Shown here piece by piece: positions 1 to 7,283 of a stretch of DNA of 17,176 bases. A model generated the notes under the pieces. It was not told where the DNA came from. It ran no database searches and saw only the letters and a program-made list of their open reading frames with translations. Position numbers and translations under genes: made by a program. The first letter of the stretch is position 1; every line of letters begins with the position of its first letter. This DNA is from an uncultured Clostridia bacterium (GTDB taxonomy: Bacteria > Bacillota > Clostridia > Oscillospirales > Acutalibacteraceae): contig CALWMQ010000040.1 in NCBI GenBank assembly GCA_944382025.1, forward strand, positions 1 to 17,176, in the 5' to 3' direction.

Positions 1-30
1 CTGGAGTTCAGACGTGTGCTCTTCCGATCT
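1..30. other. Illumina TruSeq adapter remnant (assembly artefact)
   Basis: The first 30 bases, ending in GCTCTTCCGATCT, match the 3' 30 bases of the standard TruSeq read-2 adapter as I know it. The der reading frame that runs toward this edge is good Der protein up to base 31 and cannot be genomic beyond it. This stretch is untrimmed sequencing adapter joined to the contig end, not organism DNA, and should be masked. Confidence 0.97.
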
Positions 31-450
31 ATTGTAGAACTCATAAAATTCAGGCGGCAGCTCACCGATGCTGTCGCATTTGTTGACGCACAGCACAACC
101 GGTTTTCCGCTTTTTTGCAGCAGGATGGCCACGTCCGCGTCATTGGCGGTAACCCCCGCCTTTAGGTCGGTGACCAGAATGATTACATCCGCCTGTTCAA
201 TCGCCAGCTGAGCCTGGCGGCGCATCTGGGACAGGATGATATCATCGGAACGGGGCTCAATGCCTCCCGTATCCGCCAGCATGAAGGTACGGCCACGCCA
301 CTCGCAGGGGGCAAAAATCCGGTCCCGGGTCACGCCAGGCGTATCCTTGACGATGGACAGCCGCTGTCCAATCAGCTTATTGAATAGGGTTGATTTCCCC
401 ACATTGGGACGGCCTACCACCGCCACTACCGGTTTTGCCAACTGTTCCAC
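31..450 (-). CDS. der: Ribosome biogenesis GTPase Der (EngA), N-terminal part
   Basis: Der is an essential GTPase with two tandem G domains that acts in 50S ribosomal subunit maturation. Only about 140 residues are present, covering most of the first G domain. Visible are the P-loop GRPNVGKST (residues 13-21), the switch region TPGVTRD, the G3 motif DTGG and the G4 motif NKCD. An in-frame TAG lies 21 bases upstream, which leaves the GTG at 450 as the first usable start. The gene follows the DUF512 radical SAM gene by 21 bases and is probably co-transcribed with it. The 3' end is missing because the contig stops at the adapter, so this is not a biological truncation. Confidence 0.95.
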
Positions 451-471
451 CTCGTCTTCTTTCGTCGTCCT

Positions 472-1767
472 CTATTGCAGCAGGGCCTCCAGCAGTTCCT
501 TACCGCCAACGGGCACAACCTGTACTTGAACCTTCAGGGCCTGCTCTATCTGCTCCGGAGTCACATCATCCAGGAACCGGTCTTGCTCATGGCGCAGCAT
601 CACATCCGGGATTGCCAGCACCGGTGTGTCAATCCCCTGGAGCTGCCGGATAATATCCCCGCCTGTGACAAGCCCGGCCACATTGATGGTCTCCCCAAAA
701 AACTCATTTCTAATCGCTATGACCTGCACATGAAGATTATGCCACTTTTTCCTTGCCTCGTCAACCAATTCCCTCAGGATCGGCGCGGCGGACACCCCGG
801 TAGCCAGTGTAATGGGCGTTCCTTTTGCCTCGTGCCCGCAGTTCTCCATAGCTTTCCGGAACTGGGAACGCAATAGAGCTACCAGGCCCACCCCATTTTC
901 CAGCTGGGACATCTCTCCATAAAACTCCTCGTCAGGTATGGCGCGTCCCGCCTTCAGATAAAACTCATCCGCCGGGTAAAACAGCCGGTTACCGGTTTCC
1001 GACAGCATCCGTTCCCCGAACTCTTCCATAGCGTCGATCACCGCCCCAGCCTCCTCCGGGGAAAACATCCTTAAAGGAGTGAGCCCATCCCGGTACTTGG
1101 TCAGTCCTACCGGCACAGCCGCCACGCTTTCCACCGCGGGCCGCAGGGCGGCTAGATCGTCCATGGTCTTGCGCAGTTCTTCCCCATCGTTCCAGCTCGG
1201 GCACAGCACCAGCTGGCATTCAATATGAAGTCCCGCCTCAGCGAAGCGCCGCAGGATATTCAGGCTGTCCCCGGCGAACCGATTGTTCATCATCCGGCAG
1301 CGGAGTTCCGGATTGGTGGTGTGGACCGGCAGATTGATGGGGCTGATATGCATATCAATAATCCGAGATACCGCATGCTCTGTCAGGTTGGTCAGGGTGA
1401 TATAGTTGCCGAACAGGAAGGACAGGCGGCTGTCATCATCCTTGAAATACAGAGATTCCCGCATGCCCGCCGGAAGCTGGTCAATAAAACAGAAAACACA
1501 TTTGTTCCGGCAGGAATGCTGCTTATCCATGAGATACGTTTCAAACTCAAGCCCCAGTTCCTCGTACTCGCCCTTATGGATGCTCAGTACCCGGAGCCCT
1601 TTTTTGCCTTCCACCGCTACCGATAAGTGGGATTCCATCAGATAAAACCGGTAATCCAAGACATCCTCAATAGGATGCCCGTTGATGGCCGCCAGTTTTT
1701 CCCCGGCACGGATCCCCTTTTTATCCGCGGGACTTCCTGCCTTCACCTCTTTGATAACCACTGCCAC
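472..1767 (-). CDS. DUF512 family PDZ/radical SAM protein
   Basis: This is a putative iron-sulfur oxidoreductase of the DUF512 family, conserved in Clostridia and related Firmicutes but without an established reaction. An N-terminal PDZ-like segment (about residues 1-60, with SPADKKGIRAGEKLAAING) is followed by the cluster C-x3-C-x2-C at residues 86, 90 and 93 (CRNKCVFC), as in radical SAM enzymes that bind a 4Fe-4S cluster. The GTG at 1767 was chosen because AAGGAGG sits eight bases upstream; a TTG at 1797 would add ten residues but would place that ribosome site inside the gene. Length is 431 residues, normal for the family. der follows after 21 bases, a neighbourhood I recall as common for this family. 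Confidence 0.92.
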   Translation of the reverse strand: MAVVIKEVKAGSPADKKGIRAGEKLAAINGHPIEDVLDYRFYLMESHLSVAVEGKKGLRVLSIHKGEYEELGLEFETYLMDKQHSCRNKCVFCFIDQLPAGMRESLYFKDDDSRLSFLFGNYITLTNLTEHAVSRIIDMHISPINLPVHTTNPELRCRMMNNRFAGDSLNILRRFAEAGLHIECQLVLCPSWNDGEELRKTMDDLAALRPAVESVAAVPVGLTKYRDGLTPLRMFSPEEAGAVIDAMEEFGERMLSETGNRLFYPADEFYLKAGRAIPDEEFYGEMSQLENGVGLVALLRSQFRKAMENCGHEAKGTPITLATGVSAAPILRELVDEARKKWHNLHVQVIAIRNEFFGETINVAGLVTGGDIIRQLQGIDTPVLAIPDVMLRHEQDRFLDDVTPEQIEQALKVQVQVVPVGGKELLEALLQ

Positions 1768-1855
1768 AACAATTTCCTCCTTCCCACCTTTTCGCAACGG
1801 CTGGGGCCTCCGTCAGCGGATCCCCCGGGAATACGATCCGTACCGCTTTGCGCCA

Positions 1856-1885
1856 ATCCTGCGCCAGCGGCTCCTGCCCTGTCAA
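1856..1885 (-). promoter_or_regulatory. Possible weak promoter for the DUF512-der unit
   Basis: A perfect -35 hexamer TTGACA (1880-1885) is followed 18 bases later by only a poor -10 (CAGGAT, 1856-1861). The site lies between the rpmF terminator and the DUF512 start, where a promoter is expected. The weak -10 makes this tentative. Confidence 0.25.
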
Positions 1886-1931
1886 GCACCGAACTCTATC
1901 ATTCCATAGGTCCACGGCCAAGGCTGGGGAC

Positions 1932-1970
1932 AAAAATAGAAGGCGTAACCTGTACAGGTCACACCCTCTA
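1932..1970 (-). terminator. Rho-independent terminator after rpmF
   Basis: Arms 1937-1951 and 1956-1970 pair over 15 bases (three G-U wobbles, no mismatch) around the loop GTAC, and five T residues follow on the minus strand (1932-1936). It lies 36 bases past the rpmF stop and separates yceD-rpmF from the downstream DUF512-der genes. Confidence 0.9.
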
Positions 1971-2005
1971 CCTTTCTTTCATTCCGGGCAACCTTCCGGC
2001 CAAAA

Positions 2006-2188
2006 TCAGGCGTCCTTTTTGACGATCTGTCTGCCGTTGTAGAAGCCGCAGTTACCGCACAGACGATGCGGGCGTTTGTATTCGCCGCACTGCGGACATT
2101 TCACCAGCGCGGGAGCTTCGATCTTCCAGAGATTGTTGCGTCGTTTGTCACGCCGGGCCTTAGAGCTTTTTCTCTTGGGTACCGCCAT
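2006..2188 (-). CDS. rpmF: 50S ribosomal protein L32
   Basis: A 60-residue basic protein beginning MAVPKRKSSKARRDKRR, the typical N-terminus of bacterial L32, a component of the large ribosomal subunit. It carries a zinc-ribbon type C4 set (CPQCG and CGNC), so this is the zinc-binding form. The ATG at 2188 has AAGGAGG eight bases upstream; the GTG three codons earlier overlaps that ribosome site and is unlikely. The gene follows yceD by 27 bases in the order common across bacteria and is followed by a strong terminator. Confidence 0.98.
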   Translation of the reverse strand: MAVPKRKSSKARRDKRRNNLWKIEAPALVKCPQCGEYKRPHRLCGNCGFYNGRQIVKKDA

Positions 2189-2215
2189 GGTCAGCACCTC
2201 CTTAATGGAATAAAA

Positions 2216-2710
2216 CTAGTCGATTAACTGCTTGAGCGCCGCCAGGCGGGGATCGCCTGAATCCGGCCGACAGCCGCACAGGCCCTCGTTGAGATCCTTG
2301 CCGCACCAGGGACATAATCCCCGGCAATCCTCCCGGCAAAGGTTCTTGGACGGCAGGCTGAGAATCAAATCCGCCTCCGCCAGATCATCCAGCGGAATCT
2401 GATAATTGTCGATCAGCACAAAGTCGTCATTCTCCTCGTTGTTCAGCGACGTGACCAGGATATGCTCCATAGGCACCGTCCGCTGTTCCCGGATGGGCCG
2501 CGTACAGCGGTCGCATTCTCCGATGAAATCGTAGGAAGCCGTTGCCCTCAGCATCACCACACCGGCCGACAAGCTGACGCTGCCGGTCACCCGTACGGGC
2601 GAAGCAAAGGGGTAGGTACCACCAATATCCAATGAGGAAAAATCCAATTCGCAGTCAATGGGAAGAGTGTCTTTCTCCCCCATAAACAACGGTTTCAACT
2701 GTAGAAGCAT
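2216..2710 (-). CDS. yceD: DUF177 (YceD) family protein
   Basis: YceD/DUF177 proteins are encoded just upstream of rpmF in many bacteria and are linked to 23S rRNA accumulation and large-subunit assembly. The 164-residue product shows the family hallmark: one CDRC pair near the middle and a C-terminal cysteine cluster (CREDCRGLCPWCG, then CGC) that may bind metal. The ATG at 2710 is preceded by GAGG with a six-base gap. It is the first gene of the yceD-rpmF operon and lies about 20 bases from the predicted transcription start of a consensus promoter, so its leader is very short. Family assignment is firm; the biochemical role is from family knowledge only. Confidence 0.93.
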   Translation of the reverse strand: MLLQLKPLFMGEKDTLPIDCELDFSSLDIGGTYPFASPVRVTGSVSLSAGVVMLRATASYDFIGECDRCTRPIREQRTVPMEHILVTSLNNEENDDFVLIDNYQIPLDDLAEADLILSLPSKNLCREDCRGLCPWCGKDLNEGLCGCRPDSGDPRLAALKQLID

Positions 2711-2736
2711 ATCATACCTCGAGCATCACGCAGAAT

Positions 2737-2765
2737 ATTATATAGTTCTGCCGGGTGTTTGTCAA
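2737..2765 (-). promoter_or_regulatory. Consensus sigma-A promoter of yceD-rpmF
   Basis: TTGACA (2760-2765) and TATAAT (2737-2742) are separated by exactly 17 bases: a perfect match to the vegetative consensus. Predicted start is near 2730. High constitutive expression fits a ribosomal protein operon. Confidence 0.95.
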
Positions 2766-2853
2766 CCTATTTTTTAAAGATTCCGGGATCGTGAGCGAAA
2801 AAATCCTTTTTCTCCCCGGGAAATCCGGCCAAAATTTATCCTTAATAGCCTTT

Positions 2854-3540
2854 TTATGTCTTTTTCTCCGGACAAACCACCAGTTCATATTCCCCGTTTT
2901 TCAGGGCGGCCAGAAGGCTGCTTTGGGAATCAACCCTCCCGCGGAAACGGACGCCAGCCCGTGCCAGCATCATCCACTCATGGAAATCCGAACCGGCAAT
3001 ACCAGGCAGGCCGTTTTCCCGTGCCCATGCGGCGGCCAGGTCATTGTGGCTATCGTGGCAGGGGTTCCCGTTATGCACCTCCACACCATCCAGCAGTTGG
3101 GGATCACACCGTGTCAGCCAGGGACGGAACGGATGGGCCTGAGCCCACCACAGCCCCTGTTTTCGGGCAAAATCCGAAAAAGAGACCGGGTTCATCTGAT
3201 ACAGCCGGGGATATTCCCGCAGCAAGCTTTCGGTCAATCCATACACCAGATAATCATTGTCCTCCCCGGAGAACCGGAGTTCCATCCCCAGAAGCACCGT
3301 CAGCCCGCAGGCATCGCCCGCCGCCTTGGCGTTCCGATACCCCTGAAGCCACCGGTCTGTCTTGTCGGTCCAGGGCATGTCCGGAAGGATTTTTTCAAAG
3401 TACCCGTCAAAATAATGATCGGTTACCACAATCCCGTCATACCCGGCGTCCTTATACGCTTTAACGCTGTCTTTGGCAGGCACAACACCACAGGGACTGG
3501 TTTCCTGGGTGTGGAAATGCATTTCAAACAACGATCCCAC
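2854..3540 (-). CDS. PHP-domain metal-dependent phosphoesterase
   Basis: The protein has the complete metal-ligand pattern of PHP (polymerase and histidinol phosphatase) domains: HFH at residues 8-10, TDH at 40-42, a glutamate at 87 (GMELRF), a histidine at 136 (AHPFRP), EVHNGN near 154-159 and SDFH at 184-187. Such stand-alone PHP proteins hydrolyse phosphate esters using two or three divalent metals; the substrate cannot be told from sequence. Length is 228 residues. The GTG at 3540 is the first start in frame but its ribosome site is poor; a TTG at 3531 has AGGTGG five bases upstream and an ATG at 3522 is also possible, so the N-terminus is uncertain by up to six residues. Confidence 0.85.
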   Translation of the reverse strand: MGSLFEMHFHTQETSPCGVVPAKDSVKAYKDAGYDGIVVTDHYFDGYFEKILPDMPWTDKTDRWLQGYRNAKAAGDACGLTVLLGMELRFSGEDNDYLVYGLTESLLREYPRLYQMNPVSFSDFARKQGLWWAQAHPFRPWLTRCDPQLLDGVEVHNGNPCHDSHNDLAAAWARENGLPGIAGSDFHEWMMLARAGVRFRGRVDSQSSLLAALKNGEYELVVCPEKKT

Positions 3541-3572
3541 CTATAGCTACCCGCCTTTCTTCTCATAGCCGT

Positions 3573-3608
3573 CAGAAAGAGCCAGGGGAAAGCGTTTACC
3601 CGCTTTCC
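3573..3608 (-). terminator. Hairpin between the P-loop and PHP genes, possible terminator
   Basis: GGAAAGCG (3587-3594) and CGCTTTCC (3601-3608) form a perfect 8-bp stem with a six-base loop, extendable with one bulge into flanking GCC/GGC. On the minus strand it is followed by a modest U-rich stretch (TCTTTCT). It may end transcription after the P-loop ATPase gene, or only attenuate it. Confidence 0.5.
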
Positions 3609-3640
3609 ACCCGGCCCTGAGATTCCCGAAAAGACTCCGT

Positions 3641-4057
3641 TCAGATTTCCACCGCGAATTCCGCAATGCGGGCAGGGATTTCAGATTTGTCCGCGGATAC
3701 GGACAGCACCACATTGGTTTCGGATTTCCCGGACAGCACTCCCAGCTTCTCAATAAACACAGCCAGTTTTTCCATATCCTTGCCGCCGATTTTCAGAGTG
3801 GAATCCACGAAAATATCCGTAATATCATAGTTCCCAGCGCACATGCCGGCGATGAAGCCGTAAAAGCTATCAAATCCCTGGATACCGTACTCATCGGCTA
3901 CTGCCAGGCGGGCCTTATGGCTGATATCATAGGTCAGATTGCTGTCCTTCTCGATGAAGACCACATTCCCTTTGGTCTCCGCGGTAGCGGCATTGCACAT
4001 GTCGATCAGCCGTTTGGTCTTGCCGGAGCCTTTTTTTCCGAGGATGAGAGTAATCAT
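3641..4057 (-). CDS. Small P-loop ATPase of unknown function
   Basis: A 138-residue protein that begins directly with a Walker A motif, GKKGSGKT at residues 7-14, followed by a helix with TKRLIDMC. A hydrophobic strand ending in Asp (DIFVDS) could serve as Walker B. There is no signal peptide and no further recognisable domain; the length suggests a bare nucleotide-binding fold. The ATG at 4057 is preceded by AGGAGG with a seven-base gap, much better than the start 19 codons upstream. It lies 72 bases after pgi and may be co-transcribed with it. I do not recognise a named family, so the substrate (ATP or GTP) and role are unknown. Confidence 0.85.
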   Translation of the reverse strand: MITLILGKKGSGKTKRLIDMCNAATAETKGNVVFIEKDSNLTYDISHKARLAVADEYGIQGFDSFYGFIAGMCAGNYDITDIFVDSTLKIGGKDMEKLAVFIEKLGVLSGKSETNVVLSVSADKSEIPARIAEFAVEI

Positions 4058-4096
4058 TTTAATTCCTCCTAATATATGATAACCGCAGATGAGCGG

Positions 4097-4117
4097 CTTT
4101 TGCCAGGGGTGCAAAAG
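4097..4117. repeat. Perfect 7-bp inverted repeat between pgi and the P-loop gene
   Basis: CTTTTGC (4097-4103) and GCAAAAG (4111-4117) flank a seven-base loop. No T-run follows on either strand, so it does not look like a full terminator; it may be an RNA-processing or stabilising hairpin. Confidence 0.45.
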
Positions 4118-4129
4118 GGGCGGGCAGGA

Positions 4130-5470
4130 TTAACGGCCCAGCCGTTTCTCCAGGGAAGCCTTCTCCGCCTCATAACCGGGCTTGCCCAGAAGGGCGAACA
4201 TATTCTTTTTATAGCTTTCCACACCGGGCTGGTCAAAAGGATTGACGCCCAGCATATATCCGGAAACGGCACAAGCCTTCTCGAAGAAATAGATCAGATA
4301 ACCCAGTTCTTCCTCACACACCGATGGAACGTGGAGCACCAGATTGGGGGTGCCGCCATCGGTATGGGCCAGCACGGTGCCTTCAAAGGCTTTTTCGTTG
4401 ATTTCCGCCATAGTTCTGCCCGTAAGGAAGTTCAGACCATCCACATTTTCCGGATCATTTTTAATGGTCAATTCCTTCTGGGCCTTGTCGATGAGCACCA
4501 CCGTCTCCATGAGAATGTTGGACCCATCCTGGACGAATTGGCCCAGGGAATGCAGATCCGTGGAGAACACCACCGAAGCCGGGAACAGGCCCTTGCCATC
4601 CTTACCCTCGCTCTCGCCGTAGAGCTGCTTCCACCACTCGTTCATCATGGTGTAGCAGGGTTCATAGCTGACCATCAGTTCCACCTGGCGGCCTTTGCGG
4701 TACAGGATATTCCGGGCGGCGGCGTATTTATAGCAGGGATTCTTTTCCATATCCGGGTCATCCAGCTCCTGCCGGGCTTTGGCGGCACCCGCCATCAGGG
4801 CGGCGATGTCGCAGCCAGCCACAGCGATGGGCAGCAGCCCCACGGCCGTCAGAACCGAGAACCGGCCTCCCACGTCATCCGGCACCACAACGGTTTCGTA
4901 CCCTTCCCGGTCAGCCAGGGCCTTCAGGGTACCCCGGGCCTTGTCGGTGGTGACATAAATCCGTGTTTTAGCTTCCTCAGCCCCCACCGTCTTTTCCAGA
5001 TATTCCCGGAACACCCGGAAGGCGATAGCCGGTTCTGTGGTGGTACCGGACTTGGAAATCACATTGATGGAGACCCTTTTGCCCTCGCACAGTTCCAACA
5101 GTTCGCTCAGGGCTGTAGAGCTGATGCTGTTGCCGGCGAAGTACACGTCAGGGGTATTTTTCTTTTTCGCGTTATAATTGGGGGACTTGAGGAACTCAAT
5201 GGCGGCCCGTGCCCCCAGATAGGAGCCTCCGATACCAATCGCGATAAAAATATCCGTATCCTGCTGAATCCGGGCAGCGGCGGCCTGGATCCGGGCGAAC
5301 TCCTCTTTATCGTAATTGACAGGCAGATCCACCCAGCCCAAGAAATCATTTCCCGGGCCCTTGCCGCTGTGCAGCAGCTCATGGGCAGCCGTTACCTGCG
5401 GCTGGATGGCGTTCCATTCATGATCACGGACGAATCCATCCAAATACTTGGTTTCAAGGGTAATAGACAT
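4130..5470 (-). CDS. pgi: Glucose-6-phosphate isomerase
   Basis: Interconverts glucose 6-phosphate and fructose 6-phosphate in glycolysis and gluconeogenesis, in the cytoplasm. The 447-residue product has the usual Gram-positive length. Visible family segments are the sugar-phosphate loop GIGGSYLGARAA, SKSGTTTEPAIAFR, the first PGI signature (GGRFSVLTAVGLLP) and the C-terminal signature region FDQPGVESYKKNM. The ATG at 5470 begins MSITLETKYLDGF; a longer frame upstream crosses the promoter and is excluded. A GAGG lies about 12 bases upstream, a rather wide spacing. Its own promoter lies just upstream, and the small P-loop ATPase gene follows. Confidence 0.98.
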   Translation of the reverse strand: MSITLETKYLDGFVRDHEWNAIQPQVTAAHELLHSGKGPGNDFLGWVDLPVNYDKEEFARIQAAAARIQQDTDIFIAIGIGGSYLGARAAIEFLKSPNYNAKKKNTPDVYFAGNSISSTALSELLELCEGKRVSINVISKSGTTTEPAIAFRVFREYLEKTVGAEEAKTRIYVTTDKARGTLKALADREGYETVVVPDDVGGRFSVLTAVGLLPIAVAGCDIAALMAGAAKARQELDDPDMEKNPCYKYAAARNILYRKGRQVELMVSYEPCYTMMNEWWKQLYGESEGKDGKGLFPASVVFSTDLHSLGQFVQDGSNILMETVVLIDKAQKELTIKNDPENVDGLNFLTGRTMAEINEKAFEGTVLAHTDGGTPNLVLHVPSVCEEELGYLIYFFEKACAVSGYMLGVNPFDQPGVESYKKNMFALLGKPGYEAEKASLEKRLGR

Positions 5471-5508
5471 ATTCCGATGTCGCCTCTTTCTTTCCTTGTA
5501 AGGTAACT

Positions 5509-5628
5509 CTATTCTACAATAGAACCGCGGTGAATGCAACCGCCTGAATGTAAATTCTTTTCCAAGCGGCCACAAATTTTCCCGGTTCCATAGTAGTATC
5601 CTCCCAAGGGGTCGTAGTATGACGCCAT
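5509..5628 (-). CDS. Candidate 39-residue ORF upstream of pgi
   Basis: An ATG at 5628 opens a 39-codon frame beginning MASYYDPLGGYYYGTGK, rich in Tyr and Gly at its N-terminus, and ending inside the pgi promoter. There is no convincing ribosome site. It overlaps, in another frame, a second 25-codon ORF (5514-5591) that does have one (GGGAGG, eight-base gap). At most one is likely to be real; I do not recognise either. Confidence 0.2.
   Translation of the reverse strand: MASYYDPLGGYYYGTGKICGRLEKNLHSGGCIHRGSIVE
5511..5539 (-). promoter_or_regulatory. Sigma-A promoter of pgi
   Basis: TTGCAT (5534-5539), a 17-base spacer and TAGAAT (5511-5516) give a good vegetative promoter. Predicted start near 5504 leaves a leader of about 34 bases before the pgi ATG. 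Confidence 0.75.
5514..5591 (-). CDS. Candidate 25-residue ORF upstream of pgi
   Basis: ATG at 5591 with GGGAGG eight bases upstream opens a 25-codon frame beginning MEPGKFVAAWKR with a hydrophobic C-terminus. The ribosome site is better than that of pgi itself. However, it lies after the GNAT terminator with no clear promoter of its own and overlaps the pgi promoter. It is unrecognised and may be chance. Confidence 0.25.
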   Translation of the reverse strand: MEPGKFVAAWKRIYIQAVAFTAVLL

Positions 5629-5703
5629 TCTGAAGGCGATCTTGTCTGGCAGGTAAAGGTACGGCAGCCTCCCTTACGTTTACCAGGGAAACTGCGGATA
5701 TAC

Positions 5704-5732
5704 AAAAAGGAGCGGATCAATGCGCCCGCCCC
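5704..5732 (-). terminator. Rho-independent terminator after the GNAT gene
   Basis: On the minus strand GGGGCGG (5726-5732) pairs with CCGCTCC (5709-5715; seven pairs, one G-U) and TTTTT (5704-5708) follows at once. The hairpin begins two bases past the GNAT stop codon. Confidence 0.85.
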
Positions 5733-5733
5733 T

Positions 5734-6252
5734 TTAGATCTCGCCGAATTTGAGAGAATAGTAAGCCACGTCCGTCACCCGGCCGCCGAAATCCGCTTCC
5801 GGCAGGAGGGCTACCCGTTGGAAGCCCAATTTCTCAATCAGGTGGATAGACCGATCATTTTCTGCGTCAATGGACGCGCTGAGCCGTCCCAACCCCAGTG
5901 TATCCCGGGCATACTCCATCATGGCCTGGACACTCTCGGTAGCATACCCCTTATTCCAGTACCGACGCAGAAACAGGTACCCAATCTCCCCTAAGTATCC
6001 GTCTACGACTTTGTTGATCGTGCATTCCCCGATATATTCATCCTTCCCCTTGATTGTCACCGCCCATTCGGTAGCGGTACGGGCACGGATGATTCGCTGA
6101 ATGGCGTGCGCTTCCCGCGGCGGGTATCCCCCCAGATACGCCCGCACCTCTTCGTGGTTAAAGGCGGTTACCATCCTGGCGATATCCTTATCCATACGGC
6201 GGCGCAGGATCAGCCGCTGCGTTTCAATAACCGGAGCTTCTTTTTTCGCCAC
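5734..6252 (-). CDS. GNAT family N-acetyltransferase (RimJ/RimL type)
   Basis: A 172-residue acetyl-CoA-dependent acyltransferase. The start, IETQRLILRRRMDKDIARM, is typical of the RimJ/RimL-like (Acetyltransf_3) group, and the acetyl-CoA pyrophosphate-binding loop is visible as RRYWNKGYATE near residues 95-105, with DAENDRSIHLIEKLGF following as the usual motif B. The acceptor could be a ribosomal protein N-terminus, an aminoglycoside-like small molecule or a peptide; sequence alone does not decide. The GTG at 6252 has GGGAGG eight bases upstream. It stands alone, with its own extended -10 promoter and terminator. Confidence 0.9.
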   Translation of the reverse strand: MAKKEAPVIETQRLILRRRMDKDIARMVTAFNHEEVRAYLGGYPPREAHAIQRIIRARTATEWAVTIKGKDEYIGECTINKVVDGYLGEIGYLFLRRYWNKGYATESVQAMMEYARDTLGLGRLSASIDAENDRSIHLIEKLGFQRVALLPEADFGGRVTDVAYYSLKFGEI

Positions 6253-6287
6253 ATGCGCCGCCTCCCAATGAATAAATATCCTTTAAT

Positions 6288-6296
6288 AGTATACCA
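6288..6296 (-). promoter_or_regulatory. Extended -10 promoter of the GNAT gene
   Basis: TGGTATACT (6288-6296, minus strand) is an extended -10 element; the -35 at 17 bases (TTCATT) is poor. It sits about 36 bases upstream of the GTG start and immediately beyond the terminator of the preceding operon. Confidence 0.55.
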
Positions 6297-6306
6297 TATT
6301 CCCTCC

Positions 6307-6352
6307 AAAAAATGAAGGGGGCTTTTCACATGGAAACAGTGATAATCCCTTC
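6307..6352 (-). terminator. Probable terminator of the SOS operon
   Basis: GAAGGG (6347-6352) pairs with CCCTTC (6314-6319), with an inner TCAC/GTGA stem in the loop, and TTTTTT follows on the minus strand (6307-6312). It lies about 40 bases past the DUF4130 stop. Confidence 0.6.
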
Positions 6353-6389
6353 GCCTGGTTCTGATAGTGATCAAGGAACCCTGCCTCCT

Positions 6390-7283
6390 TTATTCTTCCC
6401 CGATCATTCTTTCCAAGGAGCCCAACCCAGGCGACTGGGAAATCCCGCCTTGGGACAGACCCTTTACCATTTGGGCGGACAGCTCCGAGGGCAGCGGAAT
6501 ACGGCTCTCCTGATAGGGATCCTCATTCTTCCACTGCATTTCGGTTAGATCTTTCCAATACTTTTTGGGCATATGGTTTCTTCGGCAGACCGGATTTATC
6601 CGCTCACGGATGGCAATCGTATCATAAAAGGATTTCCACATCCGTTGATATGCCCGGTCATCCTCCGCCGCCTCCGGCGGCAGCAGGCCTTCCGCTGAAG
6701 TGATATACCAGTCCTTCGCATCCCATATTCCGGCTTGGTTATGGGTCTTGTCATGGATCATGAAAGGCTGGATGGAAAAGCGGGAACAAAAATGGGGCAT
6801 CAGCATGGGCAGGACCTGATGTTCCGGGCTGATGGGCGCGTAATATACCCCGCCTGCCCGTTTGGAAAACCGGATAAACTGACGAAACATTCCCGCCTCA
6901 CGCCCCACAAGGGCACAGATCTTATCGACCCGCATCACCCGGGGATCCGTTATTTTCTGATGGATGCCCCTGCCCACACGCATCCCTATACGGATATACT
7001 GATACACCGCGTCCCCTTTGTCCTCAAAGGCGGATTGAAAAGCTGTCCACACCTTCTCGTAAGCCGCCCACCCCATCGTTTTCCGGATCCCCGCAATCAC
7101 CCGTTCCGCCTGCTCTTCAGAAGGAATCGCCTCTACATATCGGCATCCCAGCTTCTGCTGGCACAGGCTCCCGGATTCTACCGTCTCTGGTGCCGGGTGA
7201 AAGGAATAGGACTGGAATACGGCGCTGAGCAGCCCCTCAAAGGTATCGTCATACAGCAGCACTACAGCTGGCCCGTCAGGCAT
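6390..7283 (-). CDS. DUF4130 / TIGR03915-type probable DNA metabolism protein
   Basis: This 297-residue protein resembles the TIGR03915 family ('probable DNA metabolism protein', DUF4130), found next to the radical SAM protein of the TIGR03916 family; relatives can be fused to a uracil-DNA glycosylase domain. Recognisable segments are the N-terminal YDDTFEGLLSAVFQSY, the centre AGMFRQFIRFSK, YYAPISPEHQVLPMLMPHF and the end RNHMPKKYWKDLTEMQ. No glycosylase domain is fused here. GGGAGG lies ten bases before the ATG at 7283. The gene starts 22 bases inside the end of the radical SAM gene, so translation is probably coupled. Its biochemical activity is not established; a role with the radical SAM partner in DNA repair or modification is inferred. 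Confidence 0.88.
   Translation of the reverse strand: MPDGPAVVLLYDDTFEGLLSAVFQSYSFHPAPETVESGSLCQQKLGCRYVEAIPSEEQAERVIAGIRKTMGWAAYEKVWTAFQSAFEDKGDAVYQYIRIGMRVGRGIHQKITDPRVMRVDKICALVGREAGMFRQFIRFSKRAGGVYYAPISPEHQVLPMLMPHFCSRFSIQPFMIHDKTHNQAGIWDAKDWYITSAEGLLPPEAAEDDRAYQRMWKSFYDTIAIRERINPVCRRNHMPKKYWKDLTEMQWKNEDPYQESRIPLPSELSAQMVKGLSQGGISQSPGLGSLERMIGEE

Noticed and set aside
1721..1933. 70-codon minus-strand ORF between rpmF and the DUF512 gene
   Set aside because: Its GTG start has no ribosome site, it begins inside the terminator T-run, and it overlaps the DUF512 gene.
4076..5506. 476-codon plus-strand frame antisense to pgi
   Set aside because: It is a mirror of the pgi coding sequence, rich in His and Gln as antisense frames are, and has no start signals.
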